From NCBI GenBank assembly GCA_016708875.1, contig JADJFA010000006.1:231280-295279 (forward strand): a stretch of DNA of 64,000 nt, in the 5' to 3' direction. Position numbers and translations under genes: made by a program. This stretch comes from Lewinellaceae bacterium. GTDB lineage: Bacteria; Bacteroidota; Bacteroidia; Chitinophagales; Saprospiraceae. How positions within the stretch are numbered: position 1 is the stretch's first letter; each line of letters opens with the position of its first letter. The notes beneath the pieces are model-generated. The model saw only the letters and a list, made by a program, of their open reading frames with translations. It was not told where the DNA came from and searched no databases. Positions 39,007 through 46,599 of the stretch are shown here, in pieces.

Positions 39007-40086
39007 ATGAGAAAATTATCGTCAATTTTATTCTTAATTATTCCGACAATATTTTTTGGACAACAAACCATTCAATTTGCAGACTCCATTCGGATAGCCT
39101 ATAATATTCCAGAAATAAGTTACGCAGTCATAGACAGTAAAACAATATTAGAGATTTCGTCTTTGGGAATGCACTCTACGGAACTTCCTGACACTGCAAC
39201 AATTAACGACAGGTTTCACATTGGCTCTAATACAAAAGCGATGACGGCTTTTATAATTGCAAAATATGTGGAAAAAGGGAAGCTAAAATGGACTACAAAA
39301 TTCTTTGACCTCTTCTCTGATTGGAAAGAAAACTCCAAAGTAGAGTACTATAATATTACACTACAAGATTTGCTTTCACATAGAGCAAGAATACAACCGT
39401 TTCAAGGTGATAATGACCCAACAATCCCCGACTTTAAAGGAACAAAACAAGAAAAAAGAAAAGCCTTTGGCAAGTTTGTGCTTACATTAAATCCTGTTGA
39501 AATAGACACCTTACATAAATTTAATTACTCTAATGCTGGCTATACATTGGCAACTTTAATGTTAGAAAAAGTAACAAAAAAAAGTTGGGAACAATTGGTG
39601 GAGAAAGTTTTTAATAAAGATTTGAAATTAAATGTAAAATTTTCTTGGCCCGAAAACCAGAAAACAAAAGATACCTGGGGTCATTCTTTTGAAAATGATA
39701 AATTAATACCTGTTGCTTCAAATACAGACTACCAATTGGATTTTACAGAACCAGCAGGAGATATAAACATTGAATTGAAAGATTACGTAAAATTTATTCA
39801 ATTGAATTTACAAGGATTGCAAGGATATAATAATTATATAAATGCAAAAACATATCAATTTATACATAAAGGCATTGATGGCTATTCTTTAGGCTGGTAT
39901 AATATTTATGAAAACAGCAAGGAACTTTCAACACATTCAGGGACAGCAGGGACATATTATTCACTTGTTCACATAGACAGAATTAAAGGAAAGGCGTATA
40001 TCATTTTTGCCAATTCTTTTAATCAGGATACACAACAAGGCGTTAGACTATTGATGAGAAAACTGAAAGAAAATTACAGAAGCTAA
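39007..40086 (+). CDS. Serine hydrolase, beta-lactamase/class C-like, AT-rich and probably acquired
   Basis: 359 residues from MRKLSSILFLIIPTIFFGQ (signal peptide; the upstream frame starts inside the repeat). Active-site parts: SNTKAM (SxxK, Ser-Lys), YSNAGY (YxN) and HSGTAGTYY (HxG in place of KTG). The family covers beta-lactamase-like esterases and D-aminopeptidases; substrate unknown. Its codons are strongly AT-rich (Lys AAA, Asn AAT, Ile ATA/ATT) against GC-balanced neighbours. GTTAGCC (38977-38983) lies before it, and AGCTAAC (40081-40087) overlaps its stop. This suggests transfer, possibly as a gene cassette. Confidence 0.88.
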   Translation: MRKLSSILFLIIPTIFFGQQTIQFADSIRIAYNIPEISYAVIDSKTILEISSLGMHSTELPDTATINDRFHIGSNTKAMTAFIIAKYVEKGKLKWTTKFFDLFSDWKENSKVEYYNITLQDLLSHRARIQPFQGDNDPTIPDFKGTKQEKRKAFGKFVLTLNPVEIDTLHKFNYSNAGYTLATLMLEKVTKKSWEQLVEKVFNKDLKLNVKFSWPENQKTKDTWGHSFENDKLIPVASNTDYQLDFTEPAGDINIELKDYVKFIQLNLQGLQGYNNYINAKTYQFIHKGIDGYSLGWYNIYENSKELSTHSGTAGTYYSLVHIDRIKGKAYIIFANSFNQDTQQGVRLLMRKLKENYRS

Positions 40087-40112
40087 CATGGTTTTGGTAA
40101 AAGAAAGGGAGC

Positions 40113-40233
40113 AAAAAAGTGTGGCACACTTCACCAACCACATTGATTATCAGCATTGTATTTCAAGAAAGTGTGGCACACCTCACCAACCATATTAATT
40201 ATCAACATTGTATTTTAGGTGTGCCACACTTTT
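40113..40233. repeat. Tandem plus inverted repeat (GTGTGGCACAC unit)
   Basis: Two direct copies of a ~52-bp unit (40114-40166 and 40167-40218, about 85% alike), each starting AAGTGTGGCACAC, are followed by the reverse complement AGGTGTGCCACACTT (40217-40231). The second copy and the inverted piece form a 15-bp stem. It ends 10 bp from the stop of the convergent FabH-like gene. Confidence 0.88.
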
Positions 40234-40243
40234 CTGAACACTT

Positions 40244-41239
40244 TCACCAAATCATCAACTGCACCGAAACACTCACGCCAGCAGCCAGGCCAAGCAGCGC
40301 GATTTTGTCTCCTTTATGAATTTTCCCGCTTTGCAAACGTTGCTGCAAAGCAAGCGGGATAGAGGCCGACACCGTGTTCCCATAAGATTGAAAAACGGGC
40401 TCCATTCGGCTCATCGGCACATCTGTGATCTACGAAATGGTCTGGATGGTACTCGTAGAAACCTGATGCGTGAAAAGGTGCTTGATTTCATCGGGTTGCC
40501 ATGCTGCTTCTTTCAAACAGGTCCGAAAAAAATGCCTCGCCTCATTGGCCAGCACCTCTTTTAGTTCCACCATTTTGCCTTCAAAATAATTCTGCTCTGA
40601 AGTATGTGGGAAAAGCGAGCCGCCGCCTTTAACAGTGCAAAGCTCCCAGTGCTCGCCCTTTGTCATCAGGCGTTGAAAATGAAATCCGCTGTCATCAGGG
40701 GAAACTGTCACGAGTGCAGCGGCGCCGGCATCGCCAAAAGTGAAGCCTGCGAGATATGGCCCCATTTGAGCATCATTTTCGAAGTCGAAACGAATGGCAT
40801 CGCTGGGTTTTTCACCGGTTACTACCAGCACATTATTGCAAATTCCTGCAGCAATGAGGCTACTGGCTGTCATCAAGCCGCTCACAAAACTGTTGCAGGC
40901 ATTTTTTACATCCATAGCAGGGCATTGCAGGCCGAGTTTGTGCTGCACGATGTTGCAAGTTGCAGGTTCAATGAGGTCGGCGCAAGCGGAAGCAAAAATC
41001 AAAAACTCAATATTTTGCCCACCAAAACGTCCCAAAATGGGTTTTGCAGCCTGAACCGCTAAGTCAGAAACCTGCTCATGCTTTGCGGCAAATCTTCGTT
41101 CCTGGATACCGAACAGCCTTTCCAACCCATTTGTGGGAAGCAGCCGCCTGCGGGAGTTCACAAGCGACTCTATTTCCGTATTGCCTACGCGCCGTTCGGG
41201 CAAGTAAGTAGATACGTCTGCAATTTTTGTTCTTCTCAT
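40244..41239 (-). CDS. 3-oxoacyl-ACP synthase III (FabH)-like enzyme with an in-frame TAG
   Basis: From MRRTKIADVSTYLPERRVGN the protein reads as a KAS III-like thiolase-fold enzyme: ERLFGIQERRFA, VKNACNSFVSGLMTASSLI (active-site Cys), FTFGDAGAAALVTVS, HQVSTSTIQ (His), and SYGNTVSASIPLAL (Asn). Between HQVSTSTIQTIS and ITDVPMSRMEP a TAG codon (40430-40432) interrupts the frame, with no shift; the remaining 61 residues complete the family. Length is then about 331. Class: Claisen condensation of acyl-CoA with malonyl-ACP or related ketide starter chemistry. The TAG may be a sequence error or a true nonsense mutation. Confidence 0.85.
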
Positions 41240-41277
41240 TTTTTTGACCCAGCGAGAAAATTCCCAACATGCTCTAA
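41240..41277. repeat. Solo end of the TTAGAGCATG element
   Basis: 38 bp matching the right end of the 45725-45891 element (one substitution). It lies exactly between the stop of the DapA-family gene, whose TAG it supplies, and the ATG of the FabH-like gene. Confidence 0.75.
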
Positions 41278-42170
41278 AGCGCCGGTCTTTTTGCCAAAGC
41301 CTCCTGTATAACGTTCCAAACCTGTGCGCGTTCAATTTCCTCCAATTTTAGGCGTGGTGCTCGCACGTGCTCCGTTCCAAGTCCGGTGGCTACTTCTGCC
41401 AATTTTATGTACTGCACCAATTTCGGGTGAATATCCAACTCCAACAAAGGCAAAAACCACTGATAAAGTCGCCTCGCTTCTGCTACGCGACCCGCTTGGG
41501 CATGGCGGTAAATCGCCACCGTCTCGCGTGGAAAAGCATCCACAAGTCCCGCCACCCAACCATGTGCGCCGAGCAGTAGACTTTCAAGCGCGAGTGTGTC
41601 AACCCCGCAGAGTATTTTGAACCGGTCGCCGAATCGGTTGAGCATTCGTGTCACATTGCTGACGTCGCGGGTGCTTTCTTTAACCGCTTGGATGGTAGGC
41701 CAATCCACCATCACGTCAAACATTTCGAGCGTCACCAGGATTTTGTAATCCACCGGGTTGTTGTAAATCATGATTGGAAGGGGCGTAGCCTCTGCTACAG
41801 CACGGAAATATTCCAGGGTCTCACGATCGTCTGCTTTGTACCGCATGGGAGGCAAGAGCATGAGTCCGCTTGCACCGCAACGCTCGGCTTCCTGAGCGGC
41901 GGCGACTGCTGCACGTGTTGTTTGCTCCGCAATGTTCATCACCACAGGCACCCGGCCAGCAGATTTTTCGACGCAAAATCGCACTAGTTCGTACTTTTCT
42001 TCATTGAGCAAACTGCTTGCTTCACCAAGCGTGCCGCCCAGCACAAGCCCTTCCGCACCTGCGGCGATTTGGGCCTCCATATTTTTTTCAAACATCTGGA
42101 AATCAACCGAATCAGACTCGGTGAAGGGGGTGGTAAGAGCGGGGTAAACGCCGTGCCAAAGGGTATGCAT
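41274..42170 (-). CDS. DapA-family (dihydrodipicolinate synthase-like) aldolase/lyase
   Basis: 298 residues. A TIM-barrel class I aldolase: GVYPALTTPFTESDSVDF, GLVLGGTLGEASSLLNEEKY, the Tyr in PIMIYNNPVDYKI, the Schiff-base Lys in IQAVKESTRDVSNV, and GAHGWVAGLVDAFP. DapA, N-acetylneuraminate lyase and 2-keto-3-deoxy sugar acid lyases share these. GGTLGE with Leu in place of the second Thr of GTTGE, and Ala/Gly differences, argue against a strict DapA. Its stop TAG lies in the first bases of a repeat end, so the last residues (AKRPAL) may be altered. Confidence 0.88.
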   Translation of the reverse strand: MHTLWHGVYPALTTPFTESDSVDFQMFEKNMEAQIAAGAEGLVLGGTLGEASSLLNEEKYELVRFCVEKSAGRVPVVMNIAEQTTRAAVAAAQEAERCGASGLMLLPPMRYKADDRETLEYFRAVAEATPLPIMIYNNPVDYKILVTLEMFDVMVDWPTIQAVKESTRDVSNVTRMLNRFGDRFKILCGVDTLALESLLLGAHGWVAGLVDAFPRETVAIYRHAQAGRVAEARRLYQWFLPLLELDIHPKLVQYIKLAEVATGLGTEHVRAPRLKLEEIERAQVWNVIQEALAKRPAL

Positions 42171-42346
42171 AATGGTTCGATTATTTGATTGGTGCGATTG
42201 ATTCGATTTGCGAAGGTATCAAAGCCTTCAAAAAAGCCGAGCTTCTGCTTACTTTTGCGCACCGTTTTTGAATCCCATCTTGTTAAATTTCATATCTAAA
42301 CGGTGGTCCATTTACCATTCACCACTCATCACTTATCACTAAGGAA

Positions 42347-43555
42347 ATGTCCAAAGTCCTAATCATTGGCGCAGGTGGCGTAGGCCGCGTAGTTGCCTAC
42401 AAATGTGCCCAGCACCGCGACGTATTTGGCGAAATCATGCTCGCTTCACGCACCAAATCAAAATGCGATACCATTGCCACTGCCATCCATGAAGCGTATG
42501 GGGGCAAAAAAATAGAAACAGCTCGGGTAGATGCCGACAACGTGGCAGAAACCGTCGCGCTTATTCGCCAATTTCAGCCTGATTTGCTCATCAACGTCGC
42601 GCTGCCTTATCAAGACCTGCCGCTCATGGATGCTTGTCTGGAAACGGGCACCAATTACATGGACACCGCGAACTATGAACCGAAAGATGTAGCCAAGTTC
42701 GAGTATTCCTGGCAATGGGCCTACCAGGATCGTTTCCGCGAAAAAGGTATCATGGCCTTGCTGGGATGCGGGTTTGATCCGGGTGTAACTTCCGTTTACA
42801 CTGCCTACGCCGCGAAGCATTACTTTGATGAAATCCATGAATTGGACATTGTTGACGCAAATGCGGGCAATCACGGCAAGGCTTTCGCCACAAACTTCAA
42901 TCCCGAAATCAACATCCGTGAGGTGACGCAACGAGGTAAATATTGGCAAAATGGCCAGTGGATCGAAACCGAGCCGCACGAAATCTGGAAAGACATTGAC
43001 TATCCTGAAATTGGCCCAAAACGCTCCTACCTCATTTATCACGAGGAACTCGAAAGCCTTGTCAAAAACTTCCCGACGCTACGCAGGGCGCGGTTCTGGA
43101 TGACTTTTGGGCAAGAATATTTGACACACTTGCGTGTGATCCAGAACATCGGCATGGCGGGTATCGAGCCAATCAAATTCCAGGGTATTGATATAATTCC
43201 TCTGGAATTCCTAAAAGCGGTACTGCCCGCGCCGGAAGACTTGGGCGAGAATTATACAGGATTCACCAGCATTGGCTGTCGCATCAAAGGTGTGAAAGAC
43301 GGCAAAGAGCGTACTTATTACGTTTGGAACAATTGCTCCCACGTAGCGGCATATAAAGAAACCGGCACACAGGCGGTCAGTTATACCACAGGCGTTCCCG
43401 CTATGATCGGCGCACGTATGATTTTGGAAGGAAAATGGGCTGGCAAAGGCGTTTTTAATGTCGAAGAAATGAACCCTGATCCATTTATGGAACGGCTCAA
43501 TGCCGATGGGCTTCCCTGGCACGAAAAGGTGGATATTGATCTGGAGATGGATTGA
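42347..43555 (+). CDS. Saccharopine-dehydrogenase-fold enzyme, probably carboxynorspermidine dehydrogenase
   Basis: 402 residues. An N-terminal Rossmann domain (VLIIGAGGVGRVVAYKCAQH, MLASRTKSKCDTIA) binds NADPH; then INVALPYQDLPLMDACLETG, MDTANYEP, GCGFDPGVTSVYTAYAAKHY, and VDANAGNHGKAFATNFNPEI. This matches the Bacteroidota type that reduces the Schiff base of aspartate semialdehyde and a diamine in (nor)spermidine synthesis, rather than lysine-breakdown saccharopine reductase. It is divergent from the DapA-family gene, with 176 bp between. Two hairpins follow its stop. Confidence 0.88.
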   Translation: MSKVLIIGAGGVGRVVAYKCAQHRDVFGEIMLASRTKSKCDTIATAIHEAYGGKKIETARVDADNVAETVALIRQFQPDLLINVALPYQDLPLMDACLETGTNYMDTANYEPKDVAKFEYSWQWAYQDRFREKGIMALLGCGFDPGVTSVYTAYAAKHYFDEIHELDIVDANAGNHGKAFATNFNPEINIREVTQRGKYWQNGQWIETEPHEIWKDIDYPEIGPKRSYLIYHEELESLVKNFPTLRRARFWMTFGQEYLTHLRVIQNIGMAGIEPIKFQGIDIIPLEFLKAVLPAPEDLGENYTGFTSIGCRIKGVKDGKERTYYVWNNCSHVAAYKETGTQAVSYTTGVPAMIGARMILEGKWAGKGVFNVEEMNPDPFMERLNADGLPWHEKVDIDLEMD

Positions 43556-43605
43556 TGTAAGTCGAACTTCAGTTCGACAACATTGCTAAAAAAGAGATTT
43601 ATATA

Positions 43606-43646
43606 AGCGGCGATGTGTTTTTAGTAACGCATCGCCGCTATTTGTT
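43606..43646 (+). terminator. Hairpin after the dehydrogenase gene
   Basis: 10-bp arms AGCGGCGATG/CATCGCCGCT (43606-43615, 43630-43639) and then ATTTGTTTT, a moderate T-run. A smaller palindrome GTCGAACTTCAGTTCGAC (43561-43578) lies before it. Confidence 0.6.
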
Positions 43647-43660
43647 TTCAAATACTTGAC

Positions 43661-43698
43661 AAAAAAAGCGGCCTCCAAACTTTCGTTTGGAAGCCGCT
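43661..43698 (-). terminator. Rho-independent terminator of the YfiT/AT-hook gene
   Basis: 14-bp arms with one mismatch (43667-43680, 43685-43698), a GAAA tetraloop on the minus strand, and a run of seven Ts after the stem (A7 on plus). Confidence 0.88.
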
Positions 43699-43732
43699 TA
43701 CTGTTGATTGATTTCGATCTATTTATCTACTG

Positions 43733-45625
43733 TTACTTCTTCTTTGTCCGTGCTTCGCGTGCTTTAGCCAAGGCCTGTTCACGCGTCAGTTTTGGCGCGT
43801 TTGGATCCTTTTTAGGCTTGGCTGGCTGGCCTTTTGCGGCACGGTTGGCAGCTGCGGCAGCGCGGGCTTTTTCCATCACCTCAGCGCGGGAAAGTTTTGG
43901 CGCCAAGGCCTTGGCGGCTTTTTCTGCGGCTACTTCTGCACTGCTACGGCGAATGCGTGAGGGTTTTGCAGGCGCGGCTTTTTTCGGTGCAGCAGCGGCT
44001 TTTGCAGCACGGTTGGCTGCTGCGGCTGCGCGGGCTTTTTCCATCACCTCAGCACGGGAAAGTTTTGGCGCAGCAGCCTTGGCGGCTTTTGCAGCAGCGA
44101 CGGCCGGGTTAGGTTTACGGCCACGTTTGCCTTTTTCTGCTGCTGGTTTAGTAGCTACAGGCTTGGCTGCTTTGGCAACGGCTACTTTTACACCGCTTGG
44201 ACGGCCACGTTTGGCCTTTTCTGGTGCGGCTTTTTGTGCCACTGGCTTAGCGGCCGTGGCTACGGCCACTTTTACGCTGCTCGGACGGCCACGCTTGACC
44301 GTTCCTGGTGCGGCTTGTTGAGCCACAGGCTTGGCGGCTTTGGTTACTGCCGCTTTTACGCTGCTCGGACGGCCACGCTTGGCTTTTTCTGGTGCGGCTT
44401 GTTGAGCCACAGGCTTGACCGCTTTAGCGACAGCCGCTTTTACGCCGCTTGGACGGCCAGGTTTGGCTTTCCCGGTTGCTGCTGCTTTTTTCGCTACAGG
44501 CTTGCCAGCTGCGGCGCGGTTGGCTGCGGCTGCGGCGCGGGCTTTGGCCAAAATTTCAGCACGAGATAGTTTTGGCGCTGCAGCCTTGGCTGCCTTTTCG
44601 GCGGCTACTTCTGCGCTGCTGCGACGAGTGCGTCTGGCTTTTGCAGGTGCTGCTTTTTGGGCGACTGCCGGTTTTGCGCCGCTCGGACGGCCTCGTTTGG
44701 TATTCCCAACCACGACAGATTTTTTTGCGGCAGGTTTACCAGCGGTTGCACGATTGGCTGCTGCGGCTGCGCGGGCTTTAGATAAAATTTCAGCACGAGA
44801 TAGTTTTGGAGCAGCGGCCTTAGCGGCTTTGGCAGCAGCGATCGCTGGGTTTGGTTTACGGCCGCGTTTTTTTGGGTCTTCTGTTATCGAAGCCGTTTCA
44901 GAAGCAGGCTTCGACGGTTTTCCGGCACCACGGCGGGATCGGATTGCCTGGATTTTCTCTCTGTAGTCCTCGGTCTTCATCTGTTTTTTGGGCTTTGCAC
45001 CGGCTTCCAAGGATACGTTGGCAATGGATTTGTTCCCGCCTTTTGCTCCTTTTGCTTTTGATGCAGCAGACTTTTTACCGTCAGATGCTTTTTCGATGTT
45101 GCCATCGGCCACCATTTTAATGTGTGCAAGGTGGTGCTTGCCGTGCCATGCATACAATGCAATGGCTTCGCGCAGGGAAACGGTGCGCTTGCTTGCTGGG
45201 TGGAAGTAGCCCCGATCAAGATCATCATCGGAGAGCGACATCAGGAAATCTATCCAACGTGAGTGAAGTGCGGAGAGAAGCTTGAGGGAGGTTTTGGGAG
45301 AGCCGTGTTTTGCATCTTCAATTTCGGCCCAGAGGTTTTCTTCGTAGGGCTTAATGATGGGTGCGGTCTCGGTGGCGGCGAGTTTAAAGCGAACGTAGGC
45401 ATTCAAATGGCTGTCAGCGAGGTGGTGAATCACTTGGCGAGCGGTCCAACCTCCTACACGATAGGACCTATCCAGCGCGCCATCACGGAGTTTTTTGAGT
45501 AATTTTTTAAGGTCTTTTGGAACACGCGCAATGCTTTTTATTTGCTTGCGCGTTTCATCAAGGGAGTAGTTTTTGCCGTATTCAAATTTCCCGATGGGAT
45601 AACGGCGATCTGTTGTTTCTTTCAT
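43733..45625 (-). CDS. YfiT/DinB-fold (bacillithiol transferase-like) protein fused to an AT-hook, histone H1-like tail
   Basis: 630 residues from MKETTDRRYPIGKFEYGKNY. Residues 1-175 match the YfiT/DinB metal-dependent family: GGWTARQVIHHLADSHLN (first His), FLMSLSDDDLDRGYFHPASK, and YAWHGKHHLAHI (two His), which with the first could hold a metal. After about residue 200 the composition changes to Ala/Lys/Pro/Arg: seven AT-hook-like cores (RGRKPNP twice; RGRPS or PGRPS five times) and five copies of PKLSRAE(I/V)xxKARAAAAANRA, the last degenerate. The join is in one frame and the gene ends in a good terminator. The tail would bind AT-rich DNA and place the enzyme on the nucleoid; that is inference. 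Confidence 0.85.
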   Translation of the reverse strand: MKETTDRRYPIGKFEYGKNYSLDETRKQIKSIARVPKDLKKLLKKLRDGALDRSYRVGGWTARQVIHHLADSHLNAYVRFKLAATETAPIIKPYEENLWAEIEDAKHGSPKTSLKLLSALHSRWIDFLMSLSDDDLDRGYFHPASKRTVSLREAIALYAWHGKHHLAHIKMVADGNIEKASDGKKSAASKAKGAKGGNKSIANVSLEAGAKPKKQMKTEDYREKIQAIRSRRGAGKPSKPASETASITEDPKKRGRKPNPAIAAAKAAKAAAPKLSRAEILSKARAAAAANRATAGKPAAKKSVVVGNTKRGRPSGAKPAVAQKAAPAKARRTRRSSAEVAAEKAAKAAAPKLSRAEILAKARAAAAANRAAAGKPVAKKAAATGKAKPGRPSGVKAAVAKAVKPVAQQAAPEKAKRGRPSSVKAAVTKAAKPVAQQAAPGTVKRGRPSSVKVAVATAAKPVAQKAAPEKAKRGRPSGVKVAVAKAAKPVATKPAAEKGKRGRKPNPAVAAAKAAKAAAPKLSRAEVMEKARAAAAANRAAKAAAAPKKAAPAKPSRIRRSSAEVAAEKAAKALAPKLSRAEVMEKARAAAAANRAAKGQPAKPKKDPNAPKLTREQALAKAREARTKKK

Positions 45626-45724
45626 AAAAGTTGAATTAATATTATACTGCTGTTTTATCAAAATTGGAATTTGACTATTGACAATTAACAGTCAAATATT
45701 CCAAGCCGATTCGTGTTTGTTCTT

Positions 45725-45891
45725 TTAGAGCATGTTGGGGGTTTTCTGCTGGCGGCAAAAACGAGTGATTTTTTTGTCAGTTTTTGCGTTTTTGAAGGAG
45801 CATAGCACTCCCTCTTTGACTGAAAAAAGGTGAAAAATGGCGAAAAAAGAACCTTTTTTGACCCAGCGAGAAAATCCCCAACATGCTCTAA
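45725..45891. mobile_element. MITE-like element with ~28-bp terminal inverted repeats
   Basis: 167 bp. The left end (TTAGAGCATGTTGGGGG...) and the right end (reverse complement TTAGAGCATGTTGGGGA...) pair over about 28 bp with one substitution and one gap. No open frame of note. The right end overlaps the last codon of the alkA-like gene and supplies its TAG. Confidence 0.65.
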
Positions 45892-46493
45892 CTGTCTTTC
45901 CATCGCCATAAATATCGGCAGGCAACGGTGCGCCAAGGCCGCCATGGTTCGGCAAGTTCAGTCATACGTATTTTCAAGAGGCGAGGGTTTTGTTCTTCAA
46001 TATTAAACAGGCGTTGCATGCCTTGTTGTATTCCAAGGTCGTCTACCGGGAAAATATCGGGGCGTCCTAAACTAAACATTAGCAGCATCTGCACGGTCCA
46101 TTTTCCCACACCCTTAATTTGGATAAGGAACGACAGAATTTCATCATCGTGCATAGAAGCCCAGTCTATTTTTTCAAGGTCGTTTTCTATGGCGAATTTT
46201 GCCACGTTCTGAAGGTAACTTGCTTTTTGTCCCGACAGTCCAACACTTCGCAATTTTTCAAATTCAATAGCAACAACACTATCCGGGTGTGGATAGTTGT
46301 CAGGAAATAGAGAAAGGAATCGTTTGAAAATAACATCCGCAACTTTTACACTCAATTGTTGGGACACAATTGATTCCAAAAGATCATAATAAATTCTGCC
46401 AGAGGGCGTAAAATCGGGCATTTCTATCTTCGTCAACAATGGACGAATAGTTGCCTCTTGTTGCAAATGCGCTATTGCAGCTTGCGAATTCAT
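45888..46493 (-). CDS. DNA-3-methyladenine glycosylase II-like (AlkA/HhH-GPD)
   Basis: 201 residues. Removes alkylated bases from DNA. The HhH-GPD core is LIQIKGVGKWTVQMLLMFSL followed by GRPDIFPVDDLGIQQGM, with the catalytic Asp in the VDD. Earlier SGRIYYDLLESIVSQQLSVK and LRSVGLSGQKASYLQNVAKF are the usual AlkA segments; the end WRPWRTVACRYLWRWKDS is typical. The stop TAG lies in the end of the MITE-like element, so a few residues may have been lost or replaced. The short form (without the N-terminal Ada-like part) is normal in Bacteroidota. Confidence 0.92.
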   Translation of the reverse strand: MNSQAAIAHLQQEATIRPLLTKIEMPDFTPSGRIYYDLLESIVSQQLSVKVADVIFKRFLSLFPDNYPHPDSVVAIEFEKLRSVGLSGQKASYLQNVAKFAIENDLEKIDWASMHDDEILSFLIQIKGVGKWTVQMLLMFSLGRPDIFPVDDLGIQQGMQRLFNIEEQNPRLLKIRMTELAEPWRPWRTVACRYLWRWKDS

Positions 46494-46599
46494 CGGGCAA
46501 AGGAAATTGATTTTCAGTAGATTGTACTAAAATGTTTGTCTATTTATTGCTTAAGTCGCAGAAACGCTATTATTTGCAATAGATTGCGCTATTTTTTTG

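Noticed and set aside
40430..40432. TAG as a sense codon
   Set aside because: Other genes here (alkA-like, DapA-like, lipA, wider set) end in TAG at expected places, and RF1 is present.
43656..44966. Plus-strand Ala/Leu-rich frames opposite the AT-hook gene
   Set aside because: They mirror the repetitive Lys/Ala codons of the minus strand; the minus-strand protein has the recognisable domain and the terminator.
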